From Phytomonospora endophytica (GTDB taxonomy: Bacteria; Actinomycetota; Actinomycetes; Mycobacteriales; Micromonosporaceae), in assembly GCF_014202425.1 (NCBI RefSeq), contig NZ_JACHGT010000003.1:124001-188000 (forward strand): a stretch of 64,000 nucleotides of DNA, read 5' to 3'. The notes below the pieces were generated by a model. It did not search any database, was not told the origin of the DNA, and was given only the letters and a program-made list of their open reading frames with translations. Below, in pieces: positions 33,734-42,466 of this stretch (positions are counted from its first letter, which is position 1; the number at the start of each line of letters is the position of its first letter). The position numbers and the translations under genes are program-made.

Positions 33734-34525
33734 ATGAGCGAGGAATCGACGGCCGAAGAGGTCGTGGAACACGGCTACGCACGGCCCATGGTCCGCATCC
33801 GCGGCCTGCACAAGAGCTTCGGTGACCTGCAGGTCCTCAAGGGCATCGACATCGACGTCAAGCCCGGCGAGGTCGTGTGCGTGATCGGGCCCTCGGGCTC
33901 GGGCAAGTCGACGCTGCTGCGCTGCGTGAACCTGCTGGAGCGGCCGACCCGCGGCGAGATCGAGGTGGACGGCGTCGTCCTCACCCACCGCGACTGCGAC
34001 CTGGACAAGGCCCGGCGCCGCATCGGCATGGTCTTCCAGCAGTTCAACCTCTTCCCGCACCTCACGGTGCTGGAGAACGTCACCGTGGCGATGCGCAAGG
34101 TCCTCAAGGTGGACAAGAAGACCGCCGTGGAGACCGCGCGCGGCCAGCTCGCGTCGGTCGGTGTCGGCGACAAGGCCGGGGAGTACCCGGCCCGTCTGTC
34201 CGGCGGCCAGCAGCAGCGTGTGGCGATCGCCCGCGCGCTGGCCATGCGCCCGCACCTGATGCTCTTCGACGAGCCGACCTCGGCGCTCGACCCCGAGCTC
34301 GTCGGCGACGTGCTGACCGTCATGCGGGACCTCGCCGAGTCGGGCATGACGATGCTGGTCGTGACCCACGAGATGGGCTTCGCTCGCGAGGTCGCCGACC
34401 GGGTCGTGTTCATGGACGACGGTGTGATCGTCGAGGAGGGCGCCCCGGCGCAGGTGATCGGAGACCCGCAGCACGAGCGGACCCGCACCTTCCTGCACCG
34501 GGTGCTGCACCCGATCGACGACTGA
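33734..34525 (+). CDS. Amino-acid ABC importer, ATP-binding protein
   Basis: A 263-residue ATPase of the GlnQ/HisP type with Walker [11 protein letters not shown]-loop [12 protein letters not shown], signature [12 protein letters not shown], Walker [13 protein letters not shown] and [19 protein letters not shown]. It completes the import system with the two preceding genes. ATG 33734 is preferred, with GAGG ten bases upstream; GTG 33731 is possible. A 30-residue N-terminal extension before the fold is acidic and not typical of the family core. A strong terminator follows. Confidence 0.93.
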   Translation: MSEESTAEEVVEHGYARPMVRIRGLHKSFGDLQVLKGIDIDVKPGEVVCVIGPSGSGKSTLLRCVNLLERPTRGEIEVDGVVLTHRDCDLDKARRRIGMVFQQFNLFPHLTVLENVTVAMRKVLKVDKKTAVETARGQLASVGVGDKAGEYPARLSGGQQQRVAIARALAMRPHLMLFDEPTSALDPELVGDVLTVMRDLAESGMTMLVVTHEMGFAREVADRVVFMDDGVIVEEGAPAQVIGDPQHERTRTFLHRVLHPIDD

Positions 34526-34536
34526 GCGCACACGTG

Positions 34537-34574
34537 CCGACGCCCCGGGATCCGAACGGATCCCGGGGCGTCGG
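34537..34574. terminator. Bidirectional terminator hairpin
   Basis: Perfect 18-base arms (34537-34554 and 34557-34574) with a two-base centre lie between the convergent importer ATPase and the ABC-2 permease. The arms extend by one further G-C pair. This is probably a terminator for both strands. Confidence 0.75.
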
Positions 34575-34581
34575 CGTCCAC

Positions 34582-35523
34582 TCAGGTCCGTACTCGACGG
34601 ACGGCCGCGGAACCGGCCGCGATGACGAGCACGGCGATACCGGCGAAAAGCGCCGACTCGGTGAGCTGGAAACGCCAGAAGCGTGTGGCGGGGTGGCCCA
34701 GGGTGTACAGCGCCACGATCCCCTGGTCGGCCATGCACTTGTCCGGCGGTCCGCAGTCCGGGGTGATGGCGGGGTCGACCTCGTTCCCGGCCGCGTCGAG
34801 GTATCCGTAGGCGACCTGCCAGCCGTCGGCGTCCGGCGCTTCCTGTTCCAGCATGTCGGCGACGCTCACCGTCACCTTCACGGGTTCGGCGTAGGCGGGC
34901 CGCAGGAAGCTCCCGACGGGGACCAGCAGGGCGATGTAGAACGCGATCGCCAGCACCATCGCCCCCAGCGTGTTGCGGAGCAGGATCCCGGCAACCGAGC
35001 CGATGGCGAAGGCCAGCAGGGTGTACGCGGCCACGACCAGTCCTTGCGTCTCGAAGCCGGGGGTGCGGATGGGACTCGTCGTCACGTAGGCGAGCGGGGC
35101 CAGCGACCAGCTCGCCACCAGGCCGAGGAGCACCATCGCCGCCAGCACAGGCACAAGCCCGACGACGGTCTTCGCCGCCCACCAGCGTGTCCGTCCGACC
35201 GACTGGGTGAGCGCGAAGACGTGCGTCCCCCGTTCGATCTCGCGGGCGAACAGGGGCCCGCCGGTGAAGGCGCCCACGAGTGGCGGCAGTGCGAACATGA
35301 TCAGGATCAGGGGCAGCCACAGTCCCCTGAAGGCCTCGGCGAACATGTTCATCGCCGTGCCGTCGCAGCCGGGTCCGGGCACCGTGCAGCCCGTGATCCC
35401 ATGTTCGTCCATATAGGCCACGCCCGTGAGGCGCAGGATCAGCATTCCGGCCATGACGACGGCGACCGTGCCGAAGGTGGTCATTACGATGGGGCGCTGC
35501 TGGCGCCAGGCGAGCCAGATCAT
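34582..35523 (-). CDS. ABC transporter membrane protein (YtrC/D-like)
   Basis: A 313-residue membrane protein with about six helices and a hydrophilic loop near residues 210-265 containing a Cys pair (CGPPDKC). It overlaps the preceding ATPase gene by four bases and is the last gene of a GntR-ATPase-permease operon. Membrane partners in such YtrA-type operons belong to the ABC-2 or ABC-transporter permease-subunit class. The substrate is unknown. Related operons in Bacillus and Staphylococcus respond to cell-wall-active antibiotics, but that link is only by analogy. Confidence 0.8.
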   Translation of the reverse strand: MIWLAWRQQRPIVMTTFGTVAVVMAGMLILRLTGVAYMDEHGITGCTVPGPGCDGTAMNMFAEAFRGLWLPLILIMFALPPLVGAFTGGPLFAREIERGTHVFALTQSVGRTRWWAAKTVVGLVPVLAAMVLLGLVASWSLAPLAYVTTSPIRTPGFETQGLVVAAYTLLAFAIGSVAGILLRNTLGAMVLAIAFYIALLVPVGSFLRPAYAEPVKVTVSVADMLEQEAPDADGWQVAYGYLDAAGNEVDPAITPDCGPPDKCMADQGIVALYTLGHPATRFWRFQLTESALFAGIAVLVIAAGSAAVRRVRT

Positions 35524-36398
35524 TTCGAGTCCCCCGTCTCCTGGGCGCCGGCCACGCGCAGATAGGACAGGACGAGCTCCTCCAGGTTGGGTTCGTCGCT
35601 GTCCCAGTCGGGCAGGTTCACCGGCGCGGTCGTGCGCAGCAGCACGGTCGCCTGCCGCTGGGTGTCGCGGCGCTGGATCACCGTGTGCGGACCGAAGTCG
35701 GGTTCGCTTTCAGGGCGCGCGCCGATGAGCAGGCGGTGCTCGGCCAACAGGTCGTCGATGTCCCCGGTCAACGCGACTTTGCCGCCGATCAGGAGCACGA
35801 GGTGGTCGCAGACCTCTTCGAGGTCGGCGATGACGTGCGAGGACAGCAGGACGGTCATGCCGGTCTCGGCGACCTCGGCCATCAGAGAGCGCATGACGTC
35901 CTCGCGGGCGAGCGGATCGAGGTCGGCGAGCGGCTCGTCGAGCATCAGCAGCCGGGGTCGCCGGCCCAGCGCCACGGCGAGGGCGACGCGGGTGCGCTGC
36001 CCGCCGGAGAGCGCGCCGATCTTGGCGGCCGGGTCGATCCTCGCGTCGGCGAGCAGCGATTCGGCGTACTCCTGCTCCCAGGAGGCGTTGAGTTCGCGTC
36101 CGGCGCGCAGCATCTCGGCGACGGTGAATCCCTTGTACAGCGGCTTGTCCTGGCCGAGGAAGGCGAGCCCATCGGGGCTGCCCTGGTCGCCGGGGCGCTG
36201 GCCGAAGACCTCGATGCTCTCCTCGGTCGGGCGCAGGAGCCCGGTGGCGAGGCCCATGATGGTGCTCTTTCCCGCACCGTTCGGGCCGACGAGGGCGGCG
36301 ATGCGCCCTTCGGGCAGCTGGAAGGTGCAGTCGCGCAGGCCCCAGGCCCGGCGGTACTTCTTGCCCAGTGCGCGGGCTTCGAGAGCGATCGTGCTCAC
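35520..36398 (-). CDS. ABC transporter ATP-binding protein (YtrB-like)
   Basis: A 292-residue ATPase with Walker A GPNGAGKST, signature LSGGQRTRVALA, Walker B LLMLDEPLADLD and His switch LLSSHVIADLEEV. The GTG start at 36398 is preferred to the ATG at 36404, because the GAAGGA ribosome site abuts the ATG but is five bases from the GTG. It follows the GntR regulator by about 20 bases and overlaps the membrane protein gene. It energises that protein, probably as an exporter. Confidence 0.9.
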   Translation of the reverse strand: MSTIALEARALGKKYRRAWGLRDCTFQLPEGRIAALVGPNGAGKSTIMGLATGLLRPTEESIEVFGQRPGDQGSPDGLAFLGQDKPLYKGFTVAEMLRAGRELNASWEQEYAESLLADARIDPAAKIGALSGGQRTRVALAVALGRRPRLLMLDEPLADLDPLAREDVMRSLMAEVAETGMTVLLSSHVIADLEEVCDHLVLLIGGKVALTGDIDDLLAEHRLLIGARPESEPDFGPHTVIQRRDTQRQATVLLRTTAPVNLPDWDSDEPNLEELVLSYLRVAGAQETGDSK

Positions 36399-36420
36399 GG
36401 TCATCCTTCGGTCGGGGTGG

Positions 36421-36798
36421 TCAGTAGCGCTCGTCGAGGACGGCCTTGACGAGCGCCTCCACGTCTTCGCGTTCGAGTCCGGCGGCGACGGCCTGGCCGA
36501 CCCACTCGGTGAGGGTCGTGCGCAGGGGCCCGTCACTGGCGAGCTCGGGTTGGGCGAGGGAGCGGCGTACGAAGGTTCCGAGCCCCGGCCGAGGCTCGAC
36601 GAGTCCTTCGCGTTCGAGTTCGCGGTAGGCCTTCAACACCGTGTTGGGGTTGATGGCCGTCGCCGCGACGACCTCTTTCGCGGTCGGGAGCCGGTCACCG
36701 GGCGCCAGCAGGCCCAGCCGGAGCGCGTGGCGCACCTGGTGGACGAGCTGGAGGTAGGTGCTGACTCCCGAGCGCCGGTCGATCCGGAACTCGATCAT
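36421..36798 (-). CDS. GntR-family regulator, YtrA subfamily
   Basis: A 125-residue short GntR regulator. Residues 1-75 are the winged helix (VHQVRHALRLGLLAPGDRLPTAKEVVAA, NPNTVLKAYRELEREGLV) and the short C-terminal two-helix dimerisation part (about 50 residues) defines the YtrA subfamily. These proteins repress their own ABC-transporter operon. It is the first gene of the operon with YtrB- and YtrC-like products, and a nested palindrome sits at its start. Confidence 0.92.
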   Translation of the reverse strand: MIEFRIDRRSGVSTYLQLVHQVRHALRLGLLAPGDRLPTAKEVVAATAINPNTVLKAYRELEREGLVEPRPGLGTFVRRSLAQPELASDGPLRTTLTEWVGQAVAAGLEREDVEALVKAVLDERY

Positions 36799-36839
36799 GC
36801 ATCACCACCCTTTCACTAATGAAGTAGTGGAAGCATGAT
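36794..36839. promoter_or_regulatory. Nested palindrome over the GntR gene start (candidate operator)
   Basis: Inner arms CACTA (36814-36818) and TAGTG (36825-36829) lie within outer arms ATCATGC (36794-36800) and GCATGAT (36833-36839). The left outer arm covers the start codon of the GntR gene. The region is much AT-richer than its surroundings. A YtrA-type repressor binding its own promoter is the natural reading. Confidence 0.5.
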
Positions 36840-36890
36840 GCCTGAGGTTAGTGAGAACCGGGCGGGCGGGGCAATGGGGAGGGCTACCCC

Positions 36891-39647
36891 TCAGCCCCAG
36901 GAGAGCCGCAACGCCGTGGTGACGTCCAAAGGGGACGCTCCCCGCCGAGCCGCCAGCAGCAGCGCGCCTTCGGGGCTCCTGGTGTAGATCGCGGGCGACT
37001 CGGCGACCCAGCGGCTCCAGGCGGCGGCGAACAGGTCGGCGCGGCGGCGGTGGTCGGCCAGTGCCGCCGGAACGGCGTGGTGGACGGCCGGCAGTTCGGG
37101 GAGCCAGCGGCGGGGGCGCGGCCAGCCCCGCCGGAGCTGGGCGACGAGATCGGGTCCGGGGTCGTCGAGCACGTAGCGCGCGACGATGTAGCGCGGGTCG
37201 GTCATGGGGGAGAGGACCTCGTCGAGGGCCGTGGCGAACAACGCGGAGTCCTCGGTGGACACCTCCCGCAGCACGGCGCGCCAGGCGCCACCCTCGTCCG
37301 GTGCCAGGTCGACGGCCTCGGCGCCGCGCCGGATCAGCCCCGCCTTGTGCAGCGCCTCCGCGGTCGCGTAGGCCATCGCGCCGACATCGCCGGAAGCCAG
37401 CGCGGCCTCGTGGGCGGCGCGGCCGTGGCGGCGCGCGCGAGTGAGGTCGGCCCCGGCCGCCAGCAGCGCGGGGAAGAGCAGTCCCACGGCGAACGGGATC
37501 GCCCCGGCCGCGAACAGGATCGCCGTGATCAGCGCGAGGATCGGAGCGAGGACGCCCCGGCTCCTCGCCCGTGAAGTGGCGCCCTGGTGCGCCACGACGA
37601 AGCGCGGCGGCCCGGCCGGGCGCACGAGCGGCCGGGCGCGCCCGGTGATCCGCACCGCGTGCGCGACCCGGTCGGCGAAAGGCTCCCCGACCCGCCACAG
37701 CGCGCGGGTGTGGTCGCGGTCGGCGGCACGGGCGGCCATGACCGCGTTGAGCTCGGCGAAGTCCTCGGTGCGCGGGGGCGCGTACGGCGACAGGCGCGCG
37801 TCCACATGGGACACACCCGACATGACATCGCCGTTCTCGGTGACACCGAAGTATCCGGCGTGCTTGCGGACGAAACGTTCGTAGTCGGCGGCCCCTTTCG
37901 GATGACCGTCGGCGACGCACACCACCGACCACGTGTGCGCGACTTTCCCCGGCCGCTCAGGATCGAGGCGCAACGCCCGGCCGCGCAGCTGCACCACGGC
38001 CGTCCCGGTCGTCGCCTCCGTCAGGTCGACCAGGGTGTTGACGCCCCTGGCGTCCCAGCCCTCGCCGAGCATCGCGCGTGTTCCGACCAGCACGCGCGCG
38101 CCGCCCTCCTCGAAGAAGCGCGTGACAAGGGGCATCCACCGACGCGAACTCCACGACCCGGTGATCGTCACGACATCCTCGTCCCCGATCGGGTCGAGAC
38201 GCAGCCGCGGGTCCACCCGCGCGGCGAACGCGGCGAAGTCACGGGCCACCCCCGGTGGCGCGGCGACCGTCCGGCCGGTGACCAGCATCGGCCGTGCCCA
38301 CCCGGCGTCGGCGACGCCCCGCAGGGCGAGCCGTGCCGACCCCGCGTCCTCGTCGAGGACGCCGACAAGCCGTGAGGGCAGTGTCGCCCGGGCCTGCTCG
38401 TGATCGCAGACGACCACCGCCCGCAGGCCCTCGCCGAGCACGGCGTGTTCGGCGGCGAGGATGTCGGCGACCGCGCCCATCTTCGCCGCACTGCGCGCGA
38501 TGACCCGGTCCACCGGCGAACGCCCGCCGCGGATCCCCTGCGCGGTCAGCTGATAGCCGAGGCCGGGCAGGGCCCGCCGGATCGCCTCGTGAGCGTGCTC
38601 GTCGCGCAGATCCTCGCTGTGGCGCAGGAAGTGGTGCGTGTACGGATGCAGCAGCCGCATCCAGTCGTCGGCGTCGGGCTCACGCCGGTGGGTCTCGTGC
38701 AGCCGCGCCCCCTCGGGCAGCGCCAGCAGACCGGCATGGTGGAAGCGCAGGGCGGCGTCGGCGATCTCGGGACGCTCCCGCGCGAAACGGTGCCACGGCA
38801 CCACCGCCCCTTCACCCGCGTGATGCGAGCGGCGCACCACATAGGAGTCGAGCCAGGGCAGGAACCCGATGCTGGCGAATGCCGGGTCGACGAGATCGCC
38901 GGTCAGCTCGCCGAAGCGCTCGCCCTGCGCCGACAGCCACGTTTGCTCGCGGTCGGTCGGGGTGGTGAACCAGGCCAGTTCGGCGTAGGGCGCGAGCCTT
39001 CCCTCGCGTACCACCGCGGGGATCGAGGGGCCGAGCACGACCTCACCGAACAGCTTGCCGACCAGGGTCGCCTCGGCCGGTGTGAGCGCCGTCGGGGGAG
39101 TGGCGGTGAGGCCGATGACGGTCGCGTCGGGCAGCTCGTCGAGGACCTCGGCGAGCAGTTCGCCCCACACGTCGAGGAGGTGGTGGCACTCGTCGAGGAT
39201 CAGCGTGACCGGCCGCGCGGCGAGCGCGGTGATCAGCTCGCGGCCCTGCGGGCGCAGCCGCCTGATGTGCGAGAGCCGTTGCCCGCCGTCGGGATCGACT
39301 TCGGCGTCGGGGTCGAAGGTCGCCAGGGCCTGGTAGGTGAGGGCGGTGAAGACCGACCTGAGGTCGCGCCCGTCCGAGGACGTCGGAGGAACCGGCCCGA
39401 GCCGGTTCCACTCGGCGAGCCACTGGCCCTGGATGGCGGTGTTGGGGCCGAAGGCGACGACGGGCCGGCCGAGCCTGCGCGCGGCCTCAATGCCGACGAG
39501 GGTCTTCCCCGCACCCGGCGGAAGCACCACCCACGCGCGGCGGGCACCCCCGGCGAGGTTCGCCGCGAGCCCGTCGAGGGCGGCGGTCTGGTGCGGGTGA
39601 AGCGTCCGGGAGGGGGCGACCGCGGCGAGGATCTCGGCCGAGTCCAT
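36891..39647 (-). CDS. Membrane-anchored DEAD/DEAH-type (SF2) helicase
   Basis: A 918-residue protein. Residues 1 to about 600 are a superfamily 2 helicase/translocase: Walker A LPPGAGKTLVG, motif II ILDECHHL (DECH), motif III GLTATPPT, and the C-terminal RecA lobe with GTRAMLGEGWDA and QLRGRALRLDP (motif VI). Residues 698-735 are two strong hydrophobic segments, followed by a 180-residue charged domain without a recognised fold. Such a membrane-tethered helicase is unusual. It is co-translated with an upstream methyltransferase (ATGA). A role in nucleic-acid processing at the membrane or in phage defence is only a guess. Confidence 0.85.
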   Translation of the reverse strand: MDSAEILAAVAPSRTLHPHQTAALDGLAANLAGGARRAWVVLPPGAGKTLVGIEAARRLGRPVVAFGPNTAIQGQWLAEWNRLGPVPPTSSDGRDLRSVFTALTYQALATFDPDAEVDPDGGQRLSHIRRLRPQGRELITALAARPVTLILDECHHLLDVWGELLAEVLDELPDATVIGLTATPPTALTPAEATLVGKLFGEVVLGPSIPAVVREGRLAPYAELAWFTTPTDREQTWLSAQGERFGELTGDLVDPAFASIGFLPWLDSYVVRRSHHAGEGAVVPWHRFARERPEIADAALRFHHAGLLALPEGARLHETHRREPDADDWMRLLHPYTHHFLRHSEDLRDEHAHEAIRRALPGLGYQLTAQGIRGGRSPVDRVIARSAAKMGAVADILAAEHAVLGEGLRAVVVCDHEQARATLPSRLVGVLDEDAGSARLALRGVADAGWARPMLVTGRTVAAPPGVARDFAAFAARVDPRLRLDPIGDEDVVTITGSWSSRRWMPLVTRFFEEGGARVLVGTRAMLGEGWDARGVNTLVDLTEATTGTAVVQLRGRALRLDPERPGKVAHTWSVVCVADGHPKGAADYERFVRKHAGYFGVTENGDVMSGVSHVDARLSPYAPPRTEDFAELNAVMAARAADRDHTRALWRVGEPFADRVAHAVRITGRARPLVRPAGPPRFVVAHQGATSRARSRGVLAPILALITAILFAAGAIPFAVGLLFPALLAAGADLTRARRHGRAAHEAALASGDVGAMAYATAEALHKAGLIRRGAEAVDLAPDEGGAWRAVLREVSTEDSALFATALDEVLSPMTDPRYIVARYVLDDPGPDLVAQLRRGWPRPRRWLPELPAVHHAVPAALADHRRRADLFAAAWSRWVAESPAIYTRSPEGALLLAARRGASPLDVTTALRLSWG

Positions 39648-40507
39648 CAGGCCGGTTTGTGTCCGATGTGGATCGTCCGGACCTCCAGGTGGTGCAGGTC
39701 CTCGCGCCCGCCGATCCAGGCCTCGTCGGCGGGGTCGAGCAGGCGGTCCCAGGCGGCCCGGTCGACCGGGTCGAGATGATCGCGATGGTGGGACAGGACG
39801 AGCGTGAGCTTGCGGACCACGCGCTCGCGGTCGGTGGGGGCGAGCGGCGCGGGCAGGTCGGTCAGGATCGGCACGGTGGTCACGTCGACGAGCCCGGCAC
39901 GGCGCAGGGCGACGGGCCAGCCGTACTCCATGCGCACGTGGTGGGAGACCTTCCGGTACTCGGCGTGGATCGCGGCGTGCAGGGCGTCTTCGAGGCCGGG
40001 CTCGCCGATCCCCAGGTCGTAGGGCAGGAAGCGGGGTTTGAGCCCGCCTTCGGCGAGTGCGAGACGGCCGCCCGGTGCGAGCATGGCGGTCAGGGTGGCG
40101 ACGGCGTCCTGGCCGTTGTCGGCGTGGTGGACGGCGTTGCGGGACCAGATCAGGTCGGGGGCACCGCCGACGGCCTCGCGCAGGGCCTCGGGGTCGTCTT
40201 CGAAGCTGCCGGTGGCGAAGGCGACGCCGGGCAGCCGGTCGGCGACGGCGGCGTACATGGCGGCGTCGCGGTCCAGGCCGACGACGGTCAGCGCGTCCGA
40301 CGAGGCGGCCAGGGCGGTGGCCATCCCGGCGCCGCCGCAGGCGAAGTCGACGGCGAGTTTGTCGTCGGGGCGCAGGAGCAGGAGGGCGGCCTCGGCGTAC
40401 CAGGCGGCGTCGTCGGCGGCGGCCCGGACGAGCCGGTCGGCCTCGGCGAGCCAGTCGATCTCGGTCTTGGCGTGGTCGTGCCCGTGGGCGGCGTGCTGGT
40501 GGGACAT
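39647..40507 (-). CDS. Class I SAM-dependent methyltransferase
   Basis: A 286-residue Rossmann-fold methyltransferase. It starts with a His-rich tail (His at residues 3, 5, 8, 10 and 12), then motif I DFACGGAGMATALA, motif II around VVGLDRD, and SRNAVHHAD as motif IV. The closest general class is UbiE/type 11-like. No substrate domain is recognised. A good AGGAGAGG site precedes the ATG. The stop overlaps the start of the helicase gene, so the two are translated together. There is no DNA-methylase motif (no DPPY or PC), so methylation of a small molecule, RNA or protein is likelier than of DNA. Confidence 0.85.
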   Translation of the reverse strand: MSHQHAAHGHDHAKTEIDWLAEADRLVRAAADDAAWYAEAALLLLRPDDKLAVDFACGGAGMATALAASSDALTVVGLDRDAAMYAAVADRLPGVAFATGSFEDDPEALREAVGGAPDLIWSRNAVHHADNGQDAVATLTAMLAPGGRLALAEGGLKPRFLPYDLGIGEPGLEDALHAAIHAEYRKVSHHVRMEYGWPVALRRAGLVDVTTVPILTDLPAPLAPTDRERVVRKLTLVLSHHRDHLDPVDRAAWDRLLDPADEAWIGGREDLHHLEVRTIHIGHKPA

Positions 40508-40538
40508 CGCGTTCCTCTCCTGATGCGCGCTGCCGAGC

Positions 40539-41495
40539 CTATCGTCCGGCGGCGACGCCTTCGGGGAGCCGGCGGTGGCGACCGGGCGGGGTGCCGAACT
40601 CGCGTTTGTAGGCGGCGGCGAAGGCGAACTCCGAGCGGTAGCCGACCTTTCCCGCCACGGCGCTCAAGGGCGCGTCGCTCTCGCGCAGGAGCCGCGCGGC
40701 CGTCGTCATGCGCCACCAGGTCACATAGGACAGTGGCGGCTGTCCGGTCAGCGCGGTGAACCGCCGCGCGAAGGCGGCTCGCGACAGCCCGGCGACCGTC
40801 GCGAGTGACTCCACCGTCCACGACCGGCCGGGCTCATGGTGGATCGCGCCGAGCGCGGCGGTCGTGGCCGGGTCGGCGAGGGCGGCGGGCCAGCCGGCCC
40901 CGGCGTCGGCCCGCTCGTCGAACCAGGCGCGCAGGATGTAGAGCAGGAGCGTGTCGAGCAGCGCGGGGACGAGGGCGGCCGACCCGGGCCGCTCCCGCCC
41001 GATCTCGGCGCCGAGCAGGTCGACGGCCGCCCGCAGTTCCGGCCGCCGGCCGACGCGCGCGGGCAGGTGGACGATCTCGGGGAGTGTGCCGAGGAGCGGA
41101 TGGGTCCGGCCCCGGCGGAGTTCGTAGGCGCCGCACAAGGTCACGGTCCCGGCGGGGTCCTCACCGAGGTCGACGCCCGCCGGGGGAGCCGCGTGCCGCT
41201 CCTCGAAGCGGCTCGCGTCACGCGGGTCGCAGGCGGGTTCGGCCAGGACGGAGCCGGGATCGTCGGCGAGCCCGTGCCCGGTGCCGTGCGGAAGGAAGAG
41301 CACGTCGCCGGTGTGCAGGGCGACGGGTTCGCCTTCGCGCGGAATGAGCCAGCACGAGCCCTGCAGGATCACCTGGAAACCGGCCGAGCCCGGAACGCCC
41401 GTGAAGCGCTGCCCCCAGGGCGCCCGCCACCGCACCCGCGCCGAACGGGGTTCGCCGGTGCGCATGACACTGATGACGTCGCTGAGAGGATCCAC
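40539..41495 (-). CDS. AraC-family transcriptional regulator
   Basis: A 318-residue regulator with an N-terminal cupin domain (AraC_binding type; HTGDVLFLPHGTGHGLADDP) and two C-terminal helix-turn-helices (WTVESLATVAGLSRAAFARRF and YRSEFAFAAAYKREFGTPPG). GTG 41495 is chosen because upstream sequence is not conserved-looking. It is divergent by about 100 bp from an NmrA-like/quinone-reductase pair, its probable target, since this regulator class is usually found beside such oxidoreductases. Confidence 0.88.
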   Translation of the reverse strand: MDPLSDVISVMRTGEPRSARVRWRAPWGQRFTGVPGSAGFQVILQGSCWLIPREGEPVALHTGDVLFLPHGTGHGLADDPGSVLAEPACDPRDASRFEERHAAPPAGVDLGEDPAGTVTLCGAYELRRGRTHPLLGTLPEIVHLPARVGRRPELRAAVDLLGAEIGRERPGSAALVPALLDTLLLYILRAWFDERADAGAGWPAALADPATTAALGAIHHEPGRSWTVESLATVAGLSRAAFARRFTALTGQPPLSYVTWWRMTTAARLLRESDAPLSAVAGKVGYRSEFAFAAAYKREFGTPPGRHRRLPEGVAAGR

Positions 41496-41596
41496 CCGCC
41501 GAGCGTATCGCCGTCGACGATCGTGGGAGACGATCGCGTATGTAAGGGAGCGCCTGACGCATTGGCCGTCCACGATCACGGCCATAGCGTCGTGGC

Positions 41597-42466
41597 ATGA
41601 CAAACGAGAAAGCGGCGCCGGTGCTCGTCACCGGCGCGACCGGAACCGTCGGGCGCGAAGTCGTTCGGCAGCTCATCGCCGCCGGGATCCCGGCGCGGGC
41701 GCTGGTTCGCGCCCCGGACCGTGCCGCGCTCGCGGGAGCCGAACTCGCCGCCGGTGACCTGACCGATCCCGCGAACCTGGCGGCCGCCTTCGACGGTGTG
41801 GGCGCGGTTTTCCTGGTGTGGCCTTTCGAGCGTCCCGACGGCGTCGAGGCGGTGCTGGCCCACGCCGGAAACGCACGGGTGGTCTACCTGTCGGTGGCGA
41901 CGGTCGACGACGCCCTCGCCGAGCAGACCGACCCGAACGCCCGCCTGCACGCGGCCGTCGAACGGTCGGTGCGGGCGCTCGCTCCGCGGTGGACGATCCT
42001 GCGCCCCCACGCCTTCGCCGCCAACACCCTGCGCTGGGCCGAGCAGGTCCGAAGGGGCGTCGTCACGGAGGCCTACGGCGAGGCCGCGATGAGCCTCATC
42101 GACGAGGCGGACATCGCCGCGGTCGCCGTCCGCGCGCTCAGCCGCGAAGGTCTCCACGGTCGCGTCCTCGAACTCACCGGCACCGCGCCGCTCACCAAGC
42201 GGCGGCAGGTCCGGACCATCGCCGAGGCGACCGGTCACGCGGTCCGCTTCGTGGAGACTTCCCGCGCGGACGCGGCCGCGGCGATGCTCACGATGGGCTG
42301 GGCACCGCGGATCGTCGAAGGGATCCTCGACGCCCAGCACCGGATGGTCACCGACCCCCGCCCCGTCACCGGCACGGTCGAGGAGGTCATCGGCCGCCCG
42401 GCCCGGGCCTTCGCCGACTGGGCCGCCGCCCACGCCGCCCACTTCACACCCGAGGAGACCCGATGA
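41597..42466 (+). CDS. NmrA-like NAD(P)-binding protein
   Basis: A 289-residue atypical short-chain dehydrogenase with N-terminal VTGATGTVGREV (a GxxGxxG dinucleotide motif). It lacks a clear YxxxK catalytic pair, as usual in the NmrA/HSCARG group, which senses or uses NAD(P)H. The end overlaps the next gene, a quinone oxidoreductase, by ATGA, so the two probably act together in electrophile or quinone stress. Control by the divergent AraC regulator is likely. Confidence 0.87.
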   Translation: MTNEKAAPVLVTGATGTVGREVVRQLIAAGIPARALVRAPDRAALAGAELAAGDLTDPANLAAAFDGVGAVFLVWPFERPDGVEAVLAHAGNARVVYLSVATVDDALAEQTDPNARLHAAVERSVRALAPRWTILRPHAFAANTLRWAEQVRRGVVTEAYGEAAMSLIDEADIAAVAVRALSREGLHGRVLELTGTAPLTKRRQVRTIAEATGHAVRFVETSRADAAAAMLTMGWAPRIVEGILDAQHRMVTDPRPVTGTVEEVIGRPARAFADWAAAHAAHFTPEETR

